NCBI GenBank assembly: GCA_038093515.1
Contig: JBBPSI010000062.1
Coordinates: 1 to 64,000, forward strand
Origin: Butyriboletus loyo
Lineage: Eukaryota; Basidiomycota; Agaricomycetes; Boletales; Boletaceae
Direction: 5' to 3'
DNA length: 64,000 bases
The notes beneath the pieces are model-generated. The model searched no databases and was not told where the DNA came from. It saw only the letters and a program-made list of their open reading frames with translations. Of the stretch, positions 11,001-21,579 are shown one piece after another. The translations under genes and the position numbers were made by a program. The first letter of the stretch is position 1. Every line of letters starts with the position of its first letter.

Positions 11001-13861
11001 GTTGGTAGAAATGAAGTAGGAATGGGCATGGAAACTGGTTGCCGGTTCTCGCTTGGCACGGTAGGAGTGGGGGACGAAGGGGCTACGGGTGTAGGACCAG
11101 ATGATAACATATCTTCGACAGAACTGATAGTAGAAGCATTCTCCGATGGTAACGTAGTTTCTTCCATTGTTTCGGGTGTCCCACCGCCGATAGGAGCAAT
11201 ATCGTCTTCATTGCCACTTTCCTCTTCATAGTCGATGGTCGCCAGGCTTTCTTCCACTCTTTCCTTCCATTCGTTCCATATCTTCTCCGAGTATCGAATG
11301 GTATTCTGCATACGAACAACGTTGTCCACCTTTTGTCGCATTATACGCTCGGCATCCTCGACTAGCTGGGTCAATGCAGCATCCTCTATTGTCGGTTTGC
11401 ACCAGTTTCGCACTTGGGATATTTTCCGCTCCGAGGTCGGGGAGAGCAGTCTTTGTCTCTCGATAGGTTCCTTCGATTCCTCCTCCTTAAGGGAGGGAAT
11501 GGTGACTTCCAGCGCAACCTGCAAAATATCATCCAATTGTTCCAACAGCCGACGCTGCATCTTCTTCACGCCAACACGCTGCATTTTGTTCGTCCGGAAT
11601 AGCTGAAGAGGGTTTGACATGCTGGGGGATGTGGACGGGGAGAAGATGGGTACTCCGCGGTATTCGGGAGTCATCGCCGGCGACGAGGTTTCCAATGCGA
11701 GTAAAAGCTCTTTGATGGTGTTTTTAAGCTCACCGATGGATTCGTTGCACTCGCAGATGTCCGCCTCAAGATGGTGCACCTCCGCACAAGTCTCGCTGTG
11801 CTTCTCAAAGTACCATTGGGGGATATGGCACTCACAGATGCGACACAGAATAGGTTCGGTGGATATGGGCTGCGTGAACGGAAAGGGTGTCACAGGCTCG
11901 TCGGCCATATGCTCTGGTACGTGTGCTTCCTCTGGCAGGGACTCTTGACTATTCTCTCCGGATTCCAAGATAATCGAGGGAGACGGGTACTCGTATCGCG
12001 GAGGAGCGATGGGTTTGACAACCCACGTCGTGTGAGAGGGTTGCGCGTCCTCACGGTCAATCATGAGCATACCTTTGCCCTCCATCTGTTGGTAAAGGAC
12101 ACCGTTCGCGAGAGGTTCCTGGTGGCCATCAGGTTGAACTTGCAGCCGGAACCTAACTTCGACCGTATGAGAATCATCTTGCTGAAGACGTTGAGTTGCA
12201 TCCTTGAAAACGGTCCAATCCGAAGGCGCAAGTAAGTGCGATATTCGTGTCCCAGAGAGTTCTGCTGGTTCAGTTCTAATAATGGCAAACGTCAAAACCG
12301 CTATAGCAGGTCAGAGACTGAGATCTTACCCAACCACAACTCTCCATGCATAATTTATCCAGATGAAGTGATCCCCGTCCAAACTGAGCTCCATGATGAT
12401 ATTCTGGTTTTGAGCGGTTTCCGCCTGAAGACGCAAGCGCTCGGTAGCCAAAATCCTAGCAGATTCGCTATGCTCTGGTATTTTGTTGGGCAAGCGAGAT
12501 GGGGGATCCGGGGAGGTCGATTTTCGCATGAGTTCCTTTGAATAGTCGTCCCTTGAACGCCTGCCCTGACTGACCACCCGACTCATTCGTAAACGGTATT
12601 CGTCTTCGAGAGACATGCGCAACGGCCCCTCGTCCTTATGTCCGCGAGTAGTCGGCGTCGGTACAGGAGGCTGTTCTTCCGAGGGCTTGAGCACGAACAT
12701 GAGAGGCTCATCTTGTTCATCCTCGTTATTGTCGTCGAAATTCCAAAACTGTTTCTCCGCTTCCCACCACTCCACGACCCGGCTGAGACTAGCGACGGCA
12801 AGTAAAACTTGCACATACCAGTTTCGTCCGTGCCAATCTGGATGATCATCCCAAGCTTTTCCGATGTGTTGGACACGCTGAACGAGGGACTCGCAGACCT
12901 TTGACTGGGCTGTGAGCTGCGTAGTTGACATTTCCGTGACATCGGTTGCAACGCCAATGAGGTGGTAGAGCGCGGTCATGATAGGATCAACGGGGTCATC
13001 CACAAGTATGCGTGAAGAGCGGCGATTGACAGTGGAAACCGGGAGTACGTCAGAAAAGCTGCCATGCGTTGTGGTAGGGGGCAGTGGAGATCGGGATCTG
13101 GAGGTGGAACGTGAACTCTGACCGGATCTAACGGGACGTATGGGAATGTGAACTGTGCGTGAAAGTCTGCGGGAAGGGAGGGTTTGGGATGGCCAGGCCG
13201 TGGGAGGGATGGCGTTGGACTGTCTGCGGGGGCTGGTCGTATCGGAGAGTGTAGTAGTAGGCACGACGGGACTAGGCCCAGCGCTAGAGGAAGGAGGAGT
13301 GGAAGTAGATTTTTCCCAGGGATTGGTGTTTTGTCTGCGCAAGGAGGGACTGAAAGATGAGGTGGATGCTGCAAGAAGACCCGGGGACGAAGTCCGATGA
13401 GTCAGAGCAGGAGAGGAACAAGTGCCATTCTCTGGAGACGCACGTTGACGACTATGACGACCCTCTTGTTCGGCCTCGTAGCTACTGTCGGAATAATCGT
13501 CTGCCTGGGAGGCGGGACGGGGCTGGAAAAGGAGGGGGTCGTGGAGAGGCTCGTTGTCACCGTACTGGGAGTCGCGGTCAGGGTCACGATCACGGCAGGA
13601 GTCGCGATCCACGTCGCGGTCCTGGTCACCCTCATGAAGCCGCTCCTCGAAGAATGTGGTGATATTGTTGATTACCCTACGGAGCTCCTTATCACAGTCT
13701 GCCTTGGCTGTCCGGAGACGGCGAGTGACGTGTCTGCGGACAAAGGGCATGGATACGGTGTTTGAGCCGGAGCCAAGGGAGCTGGACGAGGTGGAGTACT
13801 GGTTGACATCGGGGGTGAGGACGAGGGGACTCGGGGCCTGACGACGGGAGACGTCGGACAT
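8078..13861 (-). CDS. RIM15: RIM15-type AGC kinase with zinc-finger-like and response-regulator domains
   Basis: Nutrient- and stress-signalling Ser/Thr kinase of the Rim15/Cek1 group, which promotes entry into quiescence downstream of PKA and TOR in yeast. Exons 12330..13861, 10245..12275, 9671..10184, 8462..9617, 8375..8413 and 8078..8319 close exactly to 1837 aa. Order: a disordered N-terminus with an Asp/Arg repeat; a PAS-like region around residues 480-600; a Cys/His cluster CRICECHIPQWYFEKHSETC near 650; an AGC kinase from about 1070 (ISKGAFGSVFLAKKK, then HRDLKPDNLL, DFGLSRIG, and GTPDYLAPE after a long insert); a C-terminal receiver (LLAEDNPITAKIIETLL, FDCILMDLYMPVLDG, SAY, SKPLQ) from about 1700. 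The receiver keeps its acidic pocket, phospho-acceptor Asp and Lys. The insert of roughly 110 aa between DFG and APE is a hallmark of this group. Confidence 0.95.
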
Positions 13862-14022
13862 GTAGAGGAAGTGAAGGGGATAGATCAGAGAAGGCGGGGC
13901 AGGGATAAAAGGAGGGCGACAGAGAGCATCAGGCGACGGCAACGGCGACTAGTGACCAAGTGAAGGGCGGGTGATGCTCCCAATGTCTGGGCGTCCTTTC
14001 AATCTCGCCCACCACGCACATC

Positions 14023-14045
14023 TTTTATTTTATTTTATTTTATTA
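14023..14045. repeat. TTTTA short tandem repeat in a divergent promoter
   Basis: Four to five copies of TTTTA lie in the 262-bp gap between the RIM15 and bS18m start codons. It is a T-rich element in a shared promoter, possibly a nucleosome-poor tract. No further function can be read from it. Confidence 0.7.
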
Positions 14046-14123
14046 TCCATGCCGTGACTCTCCGGGGTCTTACCCACATCCCCCCATTTTTTCTCTGATT
14101 ATGTAAACCACCCCTTCTGTGTC

Positions 14124-14747
14124 ATGCTCCTCGTCGACCTCGCCGCACGCGCTCTCGCCCAAACTCGCCCGCGTCTCTGTGCGCTCCGCTTTTCTTCCAC
14201 CCTCAGAGGTGACCAGGAACACCTCCACAACATCCTCGGCCAGGCAGAAGACGCGCGTAGTATGTCTCCCTTGCTCGTTTGTTCACCGCTCCTCACCCCC
14301 CTCAGCCTTCGACGAGCCGGGTACCCAATGGCAAGCAACGGGCCTCCGCAGGAAATTCGCTCCTGGCCTGGTACGCCCTGCGCATCCAGTCTTCACGCAC
14401 GCTAACAGCCCCCAAAGTTCATTCGCCCCCACTACTGGTCGTACAAGCACCGGTTTCAGCCACGGAACACTAGGACTGCACCTCCCTTGGTAGCACCCAG
14501 CCGGAAAGAAGCGTTTCAGCATGACATTTTCCGCGAGCTTGGCATAGACCCTCTTTGGGAGACAAGCAACTCAGCCCTACTCGCGTCATTCGTCTCTGAG
14601 CTCGGTAAAATCAGACCTCGCACACAGACGCGTCTGACGACAAAGACACAGCGCAGGCTAGGCAAGGCCATCCGCCGTGCCAAGATGATGGGCATCATTC
14701 CTTTGTTTTATAATCCCCGCATGATGCCCAAGCCAGGGCAGTCATAA
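14124..14747 (+). CDS. RSM18: Mitochondrial small-subunit ribosomal protein bS18m
   Basis: Three exons (14124..14259, 14306..14370, 14409..14747) give 179 aa. The N-terminus (MLLVDLAARALAQTRPRLCA) is Arg-rich without acidic clusters, as expected of a mitochondrial targeting peptide. The core holds KFIRPHYWSYKHRFQPR and the S18 signature RLTTKTQRRLGKAIRRAK followed by MMGIIP. S18 sits on the platform of the small subunit near S6 and contacts 12S-type rRNA. Bacterial S18 is about 75 aa; the extra N-terminal part is usual for fungal mitochondrial versions. It starts divergently from RIM15 and ends 139 bp from the RPN11 stop. Confidence 0.92.
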
Positions 14748-14886
14748 TAGTTGTTGGACACACCCTTGCATTGTACTCGCCACGGATTGGCGTCCCTGAT
14801 CGTGTAACTCGGTTAAGTAACAGCAACCAGTTGAATCGTACACAAAATAACGGTCACGCGCTCGTCGGACCCATTACTAGCAATCT

Positions 14887-16066
14887 CTATAGTTCTGCCA
14901 GCAGCATCGTGCCCAGATTCTGTACAACCTGATCTCCGATCGCCTTCTCCACCGTTTCTTCCAAATGCCGCTTGGGATCCTGTTTCCCAACATGACGAGT
15001 CTTCAATTTCTCTGCAGAAAGTGTGGATTCCTCTTGCACCGATTTATTGTATGCCTCCGATAGTGTAAGCATTTTCTGCGGCGCAAACAGTTCATTCCGA
15101 TACACAGAAACTTCTGATCGGAGCTAACCTTGATAGCGTCTTCGTTGCTCTCTTTGTGAGAACAGAAATCTTTAAGCTTTAGACCCTCCGTCCAGTTCCG
15201 CTTATGTAAATTCATCAGCATTGCTTGCTCCAGCTCAGTCTTGCGGTAATTGACAGCAATAGAGTAATAGTGGCGGTTCAATCCATGAACCAGTGCCTGA
15301 ATCGAAGGCTTGTTGATGTGTCCGATGTTGGATGTTGTTTGCCGTGGCTCCCGACCCGCAAGCACGGTCTGGGGGTTAATAAGACGGAAGGCGTCAATGA
15401 CTACCTTGCCTTTCACAGACTGGATAGGATCAATGACCACCGCAACGCAGCGATTTTGCATTTGTTCAAACGACTGGGCGAAACGTGAGATCGAGCATGG
15501 CCGATCAACGACGGTCTTACTTGTTGTGTGTTGATGTCGACACTCGATAACCAGCACCCAAACCCTGGATGTGAATGGTACCACCCAACAACCATCTCAG
15601 GTCTGATGCACACCGTTTCAATGAACACGAAAGCAGGCACACAGCGAGGACTCCTCACCGGCCAGTCTGTTTCAGCATATCCACCATCTTTGTTTGGAAG
15701 ACATGATCCACAGATTCAACGGTGACTGTCGTGCCTGATTGGGGCATGGCGAAGACGTCGATGACTTGTACTGTGTACTCGTCGACGAATTCCCCAAGCA
15801 TGAGGCCCATGACCTCCATGGGAACGCCAGCACGTCCATGCTTTAGCATCTTTACGAGAATAAGCTTTCGCACATGAATGAATTGGTTGTTGCACACCTT
15901 CAACAGCGCCAAGGATGAGATATGAATGACTTCTCCACTGCCGCCTCTACATGAGTGCAATGCGTCAGGGGGTGGGGACGACTCACTTGTCCGGAACGGT
16001 AGTGTCAACTGGGACGCGCATGTTGGCCCTGATCTGATTTCCAATGAGGCTTCCTAAGTCGTCCAT
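14887..16066 (-). CDS. RPN11: 26S proteasome lid deubiquitinase RPN11 (PSMD14)
   Basis: Zinc metalloprotease that removes ubiquitin chains en bloc from substrates committed to the 26S proteasome. Six exons (15987..16066, 15898..15946, 15659..15849, 15521..15602, 15129..15473, 14887..15075) close to 311 aa, nearly the same as human and yeast Rpn11. The JAMM motif is complete: [17 protein letters not shown], with the catalytic Glu upstream in [10 protein letters not shown]. Further Rpn11 blocks are [20 protein letters not shown] and NRHYYSI. The Met-Asp start (MDDLGSLIG) follows 150 bp of spacer shared head-to-head with the next gene. Nothing is missing. Confidence 0.97.
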
Positions 16067-16216
16067 AGTTCGTTGCGTGCTGACGTTCGGATGTATGTGC
16101 TCCACTGACGCGTCTTTCTGGTTGTACCTTGTTAGGCAAGAGCCTCTAAATCAAACACGTGCAAACACCTCCTTGCAAAGGTTGATGCTACGAATGCTAT
16201 CGCAGGGCTGACTACT

Positions 16217-18102
16217 ATGCCCACCAGCGAGCTCTCTGATGCTCTCAACCCGTATTACGCCCAGCCGAGATCCAGGCCAACGCATCTATCGGGAATACAA
16301 CGGCCGTCACCTGCCCTACCACCAGCCGCACCGCAACACGCCCCGCATCGTAGTGAACTAGAACTAGCTATCTCCGAACCACCGAGGCCACCCGCCACCC
16401 CTCCTACCCCACCAATGTGAGCAACCAACGTGTGTATCTTCTGCACACTTGACTGAGTGCACTCACAGTGGCCATATTCCTGCACGTTCCACCAACCCAC
16501 ACAACGGCGGAATCCATGCGGTGCAGGAGCTCTTGCGCTTCCTGGCTTCAACGAGGGAAGCACAAGAAATAGAGCGCAAGCGGAGGATTGCTTGGGAACA
16601 AGAGCAAGAAGCCAAATACAGGCTTGGTCAGGCGGAAATGGAACGTCGTATGCTCGAGATGCGGCAAGAGATCATTGCACTGAAAGCGCGTGTGGCTTTC
16701 AACAGCCCCGCGTCCTCGTCAGTGGTTGGAGCTTCTGTGAATGTTCAGAGTAGTCCTGCGTTGTCACAACATTCGCAGTTCGAGCATGCCTCGCTCGTTT
16801 CTTCGCCACAGCAGCCGACTCCGAGTACCTCCCCCACGCTATCGCATCCCTCAACTCCTGCAACACTCTCCTCTCCGGCAACAAGTCAACCCATAGCCGG
16901 GCCGTCGACAGATCCAACACTTTATTCCGCAGAAGCATCAACCTCAGGTGTTTACCTCCCATCGCCGTTACTATCTTGTACTCGCTTTATCAATGTAAAC
17001 CCATCGTCATCACTTCGAAACGTCAAGGGGCATTCTACAACAGGATCGGACAACGAGGAGGAGCCGAACACCGACGACGATTCACCGCCTCCTCAGCATC
17101 GTGTGCGTAGGAAAAACCACCATGACACACGTTGTCTTACGATTCAGGTAATTCCGACTTGGTTTCGGTCGATGACCATGTCGTTGCTGATATTGTGTGT
17201 TATCAAGCACGCTATGCGTAACCACTTGTTGCGTGTCATGATTCTCGAAACGGACAAAGACTTGCCAGACAGTCATATAGAAGGCACACCGCTGGGCCCC
17301 GACGAACCTGTTCGGTTTGTGTGGGATAAGACGCCGAGGCAGTCCGTGCATAACGGGCGCATGAAGGAGCGAGTCCTGAAAGACCTCAAAGCCAATCGGA
17401 GATTGTACAAGCACGTCGCGGACAGGGACTTTGGCAAGAAGACGTTGGATGCCGTATTTGATCAAGCGTTTGTGACGTTTCGACAGAAATTCAAGGCGCA
17501 GAGGGATGATGCTGCCGCACGAACCCACAAAGAACGGGAAGACCTCAAGGCGCAGCGTGCGCGGCGAGTAAGTCGACGCAAGGTGGTATGTTTGCGCAAT
17601 TACTACGCATGCATGGTCTCGCTCAGTGCCGTTTTGCAAGAAACTTGCGAATCGCTCGGAAGCACGCAATAAGATGGCGGCGTTTGAGCATGTCACGTTT
17701 GATGGAGCACTGCAAATTGAATGTATGTCGGAGGAGGAGTCGGAGTGGGAGGAAGACACTGTCACTGGGACGCGGACCACGATCTTCCGAATACGAGGCT
17801 TTCCGTGGCGGAGCCTCCGCTTGCAGCGGTTTTTTGACGCATTGGACGAAGAAGACAAGGTGGATAACACACAGCGTCCTCGACGAGGGGTGGGTCGGAG
17901 GGAGCGGTTTCGTGGACCGCCTCAGGAGGGGATGCTCATGCCGCCCAAGGGAGCTGCTAGTTGGATGATTGGCAGGGGATGGCTGCGTACGATGGAGGAG
18001 GGGACGCATGGGGATGTGGTTGGGATGCTCAAGGAGGTCGTGGTGGATCCAGCTGGGTTTGACTGGGGCGAGTTTGAAGTGCTTGGAGGGGAAAGCGAAT
18101 AG
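16217..18102 (+). CDS. Unassigned basidiomycete protein with a charged central helix
   Basis: Starts at MPTSELSDALNPYY. The join 16416/16469 restores frame. A probable further intron runs 17149-17205 (GTAATT..CAAG), and a last one is near 17587-17641. The frame ends at TAG 18100-18102. The protein has a proline-rich start, a strongly charged helical segment (EIERKRRIAWEQEQEAKYRL), a Ser/Thr/Pro-rich middle, then a conserved-looking basic part (VRFVWDKTPRQSVHNGRM, then RRLYKHVADRDFG) and a final acidic patch before IRGFPWRSLRLQRFF. No catalytic signature is visible. It resembles lineage-specific agaricomycete hypothetical proteins; I cannot place it. It shares a 150-bp spacer head-to-head with RPN11, and EFR3 begins only 58 bp after its stop. 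Confidence 0.75.
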
Positions 18103-18160
18103 TTCCCACGATACAAAGCATCACCACCATCGTCTCCTTCTCTTCTTTTGCCTCCTTTTC

Positions 18161-21100
18161 ATGCACATCTTCACTCCCAATCACGTGTCCCTTGTCGCCG
18201 CCTGCTACCCTCCCTGGTCCGCCCTCCCCTCCGCAGGCCCAGAGTACCGTCCGAACGCCCACGAACTTTCTCGTCTCACCTACTATGCCACCAACCGTCC
18301 AGGAAAGATCAACAAGCTCGGCGCCGAGCTCGAGAAACACACAAGATCAGAGTGCAACAAAACTCTCGCCGGAAACCCACGTGCACGAGCGTAAGCGTTC
18401 GAGCCAGGCCCCTCTCCGCTCGCTTACCCCCCTCCTAGCTCCCTCCTCATCACTCTCGCCGTCCTCCGCGCCTTGGCCATCGAATGTCGCCGCGACATCT
18501 CCCTCCTTTCCCCATCCCTGCTTTCCTGCCTCAAAATCACTCTCGGCCTCGTCTCTTCTGACCTCGAGATCTCTGCTCGTGCAGCAAGCGTCGTGTGTAT
18601 CTCCCCCTCGTCCCCACTCACTGCCTCTGACTGCTCTCATAGCTCACTGCATGGTGCACGTATACCGATGGCCATGCCATTGGCGTAGATCCCGAAATGA
18701 ATCAGAACTACCTCCAAGTGCTTGGTCACTTCGCACAACTGTCCACCGTCGAGATAAAATCCGTCGATTACGAGTTGAGAAACAGGTAAATTTTCGTTCC
18801 CATGTATCCCCCCTTCATCTCCAATTCAATCTCCAGGACGCGTCTGGTCGGCCTAGCTGCAATCACCGGCGTAGCCAACTCGGAAACTTTATATCTCTCT
18901 TCTACCCAGTTCAAGTCGCAGGTGTCCCGCATCATCCCCGCTCTCCTGTTTCATATTTTGCAAGCAGATCTCAAGTCTCTCGATGAATCGTGCGTTGGTC
19001 GTTATCCATGTCCCACATGACAGAGCCATATGGCTTACCCCTCCAAACTTACAGTGCCTCGGCCATCAAGGACAATACACCATCGGTCTACATGGCAGAA
19101 TTTCGTACCCGTCCCCTTGATCAAAGGAGGGCCGCATCCATTCATGTTCACGTCGACGGCGAATCTGGTCCTTCGTCTGCGGACGTTCTGACAGCATCCC
19201 TTCGTGCCTTCTCCCTGCTTTTGCAGCATTCGAATGCTGCACAAATTGGTCTTATATTGCAGGCAGCGTTTGAGACCATGGACGATTCACAGCTCTGGCA
19301 AAACGTGGATCAATCCCGCTGGTTTGCTCATAAAGCATGCGAATGGACACAGTACCAGTATCGATATGCCGTTCCATCCCGGCTAGTCGAGCGACTGCTC
19401 GAGACGCACGATACATCGGCCTCTACTCATCAACAAAGAACATTGACAAAGATGCTCACCACAGTCTTCACCTCACCAATCCCTTTGGTTAACCTCTCGA
19501 CCTCGGACATTGTATCTAACCTCATCACACTCGTCCTCCGTAGAGTCTCGGTCAACCCCCACGACGACTTACTTCCTTTGTTGGTGGAGAGCATCGGCTC
19601 CCTCGGCACTCGTGTCTACTACTCTGACCAGATACAAGATCTGGCTAGCGAACTCATCAGTCGACTTGTCACCGTCGAGGTTCATGGCCCACCTTTCCTA
19701 GAGAAAGACGACTACAACAAACGACGGTCACAAGCAATCAGATGCTTGTTGGCTGGCCTTTCGGGCCTTATCATAGCCTCGGGCGCAGCAAGGAAGGACG
19801 ATAAGGCCACGATGTCCTCCGAACCTTCATTCTTACTAAGCAGCGGTACTTCCTCACCAAATCCTCCGGCTCCGCAGCGGAGGAGAGTATCTGGAGAGAT
19901 ATGGTACGAAACACTGAATCTTCTGTGTGATGGTGATTACGCAGTAAGAAGTGACTATGCTCACACGTTGGTCACATATTTGCGTCAAGAACTTGCCCAA
20001 CGCGGTGACCCAGCTAGTATCAAACGTCCAAGGCAAGCGACGGAAGAATTTTCCCCTATCCAGGTGAACAACATCAGCCTACTGCTCTTCGGGGATTCTG
20101 GCACGCGATCATTACACGCTATCCATGCTTATCTATTCATGCTGGCCACCTCGTCCTCGCTCGGGTCTGTTGCCGAGCTTTCTCAATCTCCGGCTCACTC
20201 GTTGAATGGCGACCTCGCATCCATAGGGGTCTCTTCTACAACTCCAAGTACTGACCCACCCGGGCAAAGCATGGAAACTGTAGAGATACAACTATCCCGA
20301 CCCTCTTCCTCCCGCCGTTCTGCAGCTACCATCACGCGGTCGCGGAAAGCTTCCAACACCCAGAGATTACTGGAATGTACTCCTCAGAAGGTTTCATCTG
20401 CGAGTCTCGCCTCCTTATCGGACCATGCCCTCATTCTTCATATTCTCACTGCCATCCACGAAGAGGTTCCCATCCGGGGTCTTTTAACCGGAATCCCCAT
20501 GCTCCTCTCGCTAGACATGGCTTCCCAGATAGACGAGGACTCGGATCTTTCCGCTCGACAACGTGCCAAAGCGGTGAAGGAGGTCATTTCCCGCGTCTGG
20601 CTAGTCATTGGCCAGGTGTGGGAGTGTGCTGAGCTGACCAAACTCGCAGAGAGTGTAAGGGCGGCGCAAAGCATTTCTACTTCAGTGCTAATAGATTGTG
20701 TCTCGTATAGGCGCTGGCTTCATTGCACGGTTCTGCAGCTCTTCCCCAAGTAGCATTATTTAACCCGGGTGTTTTACGCCCACCAGAAGAGCAGGTCATG
20801 TTCCCTCCGGTTACGAAATCAGAGATGGTGGCTGAATGGTCACATGTGAACGCTGAAGAAGCACTCTCGTTGATAGTTTCCTCCAAAAGCGTTCAGGAGG
20901 CGACTGGCTTGGATCGGCAAGGCTTGTTTCGCAGGTTGACTGCTCAATGGTCTGCGGAGGCCGCCCTAAAGGACTGTGAGGTCCAAACCGCTCACACGTA
21001 TATATAAAATGACTGACTCCGCCTTAGCCCTCGAACGGCCTAATGTACACAGGCCCCTGGCGGAGAATGGATCTCCGTTACTTAAGCTGTCACCTGCATT

Positions 21101-21440
21101 GATGGCGATTGAGAACCTTTCCCTTCAGAGCCTGACCAGATCTGTACGTGGTGTTGGTGTCACCGATCTACGAGAAGCCCTGGAGGGGCGAGCAGGAGCT
21201 TCTAACCCCACCCTCATCCGCCCCCCCTCCGTTTCAACACTTGACCATGCGCTATCATTTGATATTCAAACACCCCGTCCTCCCACAAAGCCGAAGTCCG
21301 GATTCAAGAAGCGAGCAGTGACAGCTGGATCGGGCGAAGTGCGAGATGTCTTGAACAGGCTTGGAATAGGGAAGCCCAATGGCACCACTAATCTGTTAAA
21401 AGCGTCTTTCCCATCCATGCAAAAGCCCGATCACTGGTAA
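18161..21440 (+). CDS. EFR3: EFR3, plasma-membrane scaffold of the PI 4-kinase complex
   Basis: Peripheral membrane protein that anchors the Stt4/PI4KA kinase at the plasma membrane, supporting PI4P synthesis. Seven exons (18161..18390, 18439..18592, 18643..18785, 18837..18989, 19055..20654, 20711..20975, 21028..21440) close exactly to 985 aa. The N-terminus MHIFTPNHVSLVAACYPP followed by GPEYRPNAHELSRLTYYA is diagnostic of fungal EFR3, as are ECRRDISLLSPSLLS and SSDLEISARAASV. The rest is the expected helical-repeat body with a disordered linker and Ser-rich tail. Cys-15 near the start may serve as a palmitoylation site, by analogy with the family. It converges on VPS52. Confidence 0.93.
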
Positions 21441-21579
21441 GTGTTCAGTATTGGACATTCTTCACTGGGTGCTGATCACCCCGTCAACAAAGCTCCAAGC
21501 CCAATACACTTTTATCAGGTCCTTGAAATCGCATTAAACGTTCCTTGACTCCTCTGCTCTCCATAAACCATCTATTATT

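Noticed and set aside
13155..13841. Open frames on the plus strand across the RIM15 N-terminus
   Set aside because: They are antisense to a well-supported exon and owe their length to its Ser/Arg/Asp bias.
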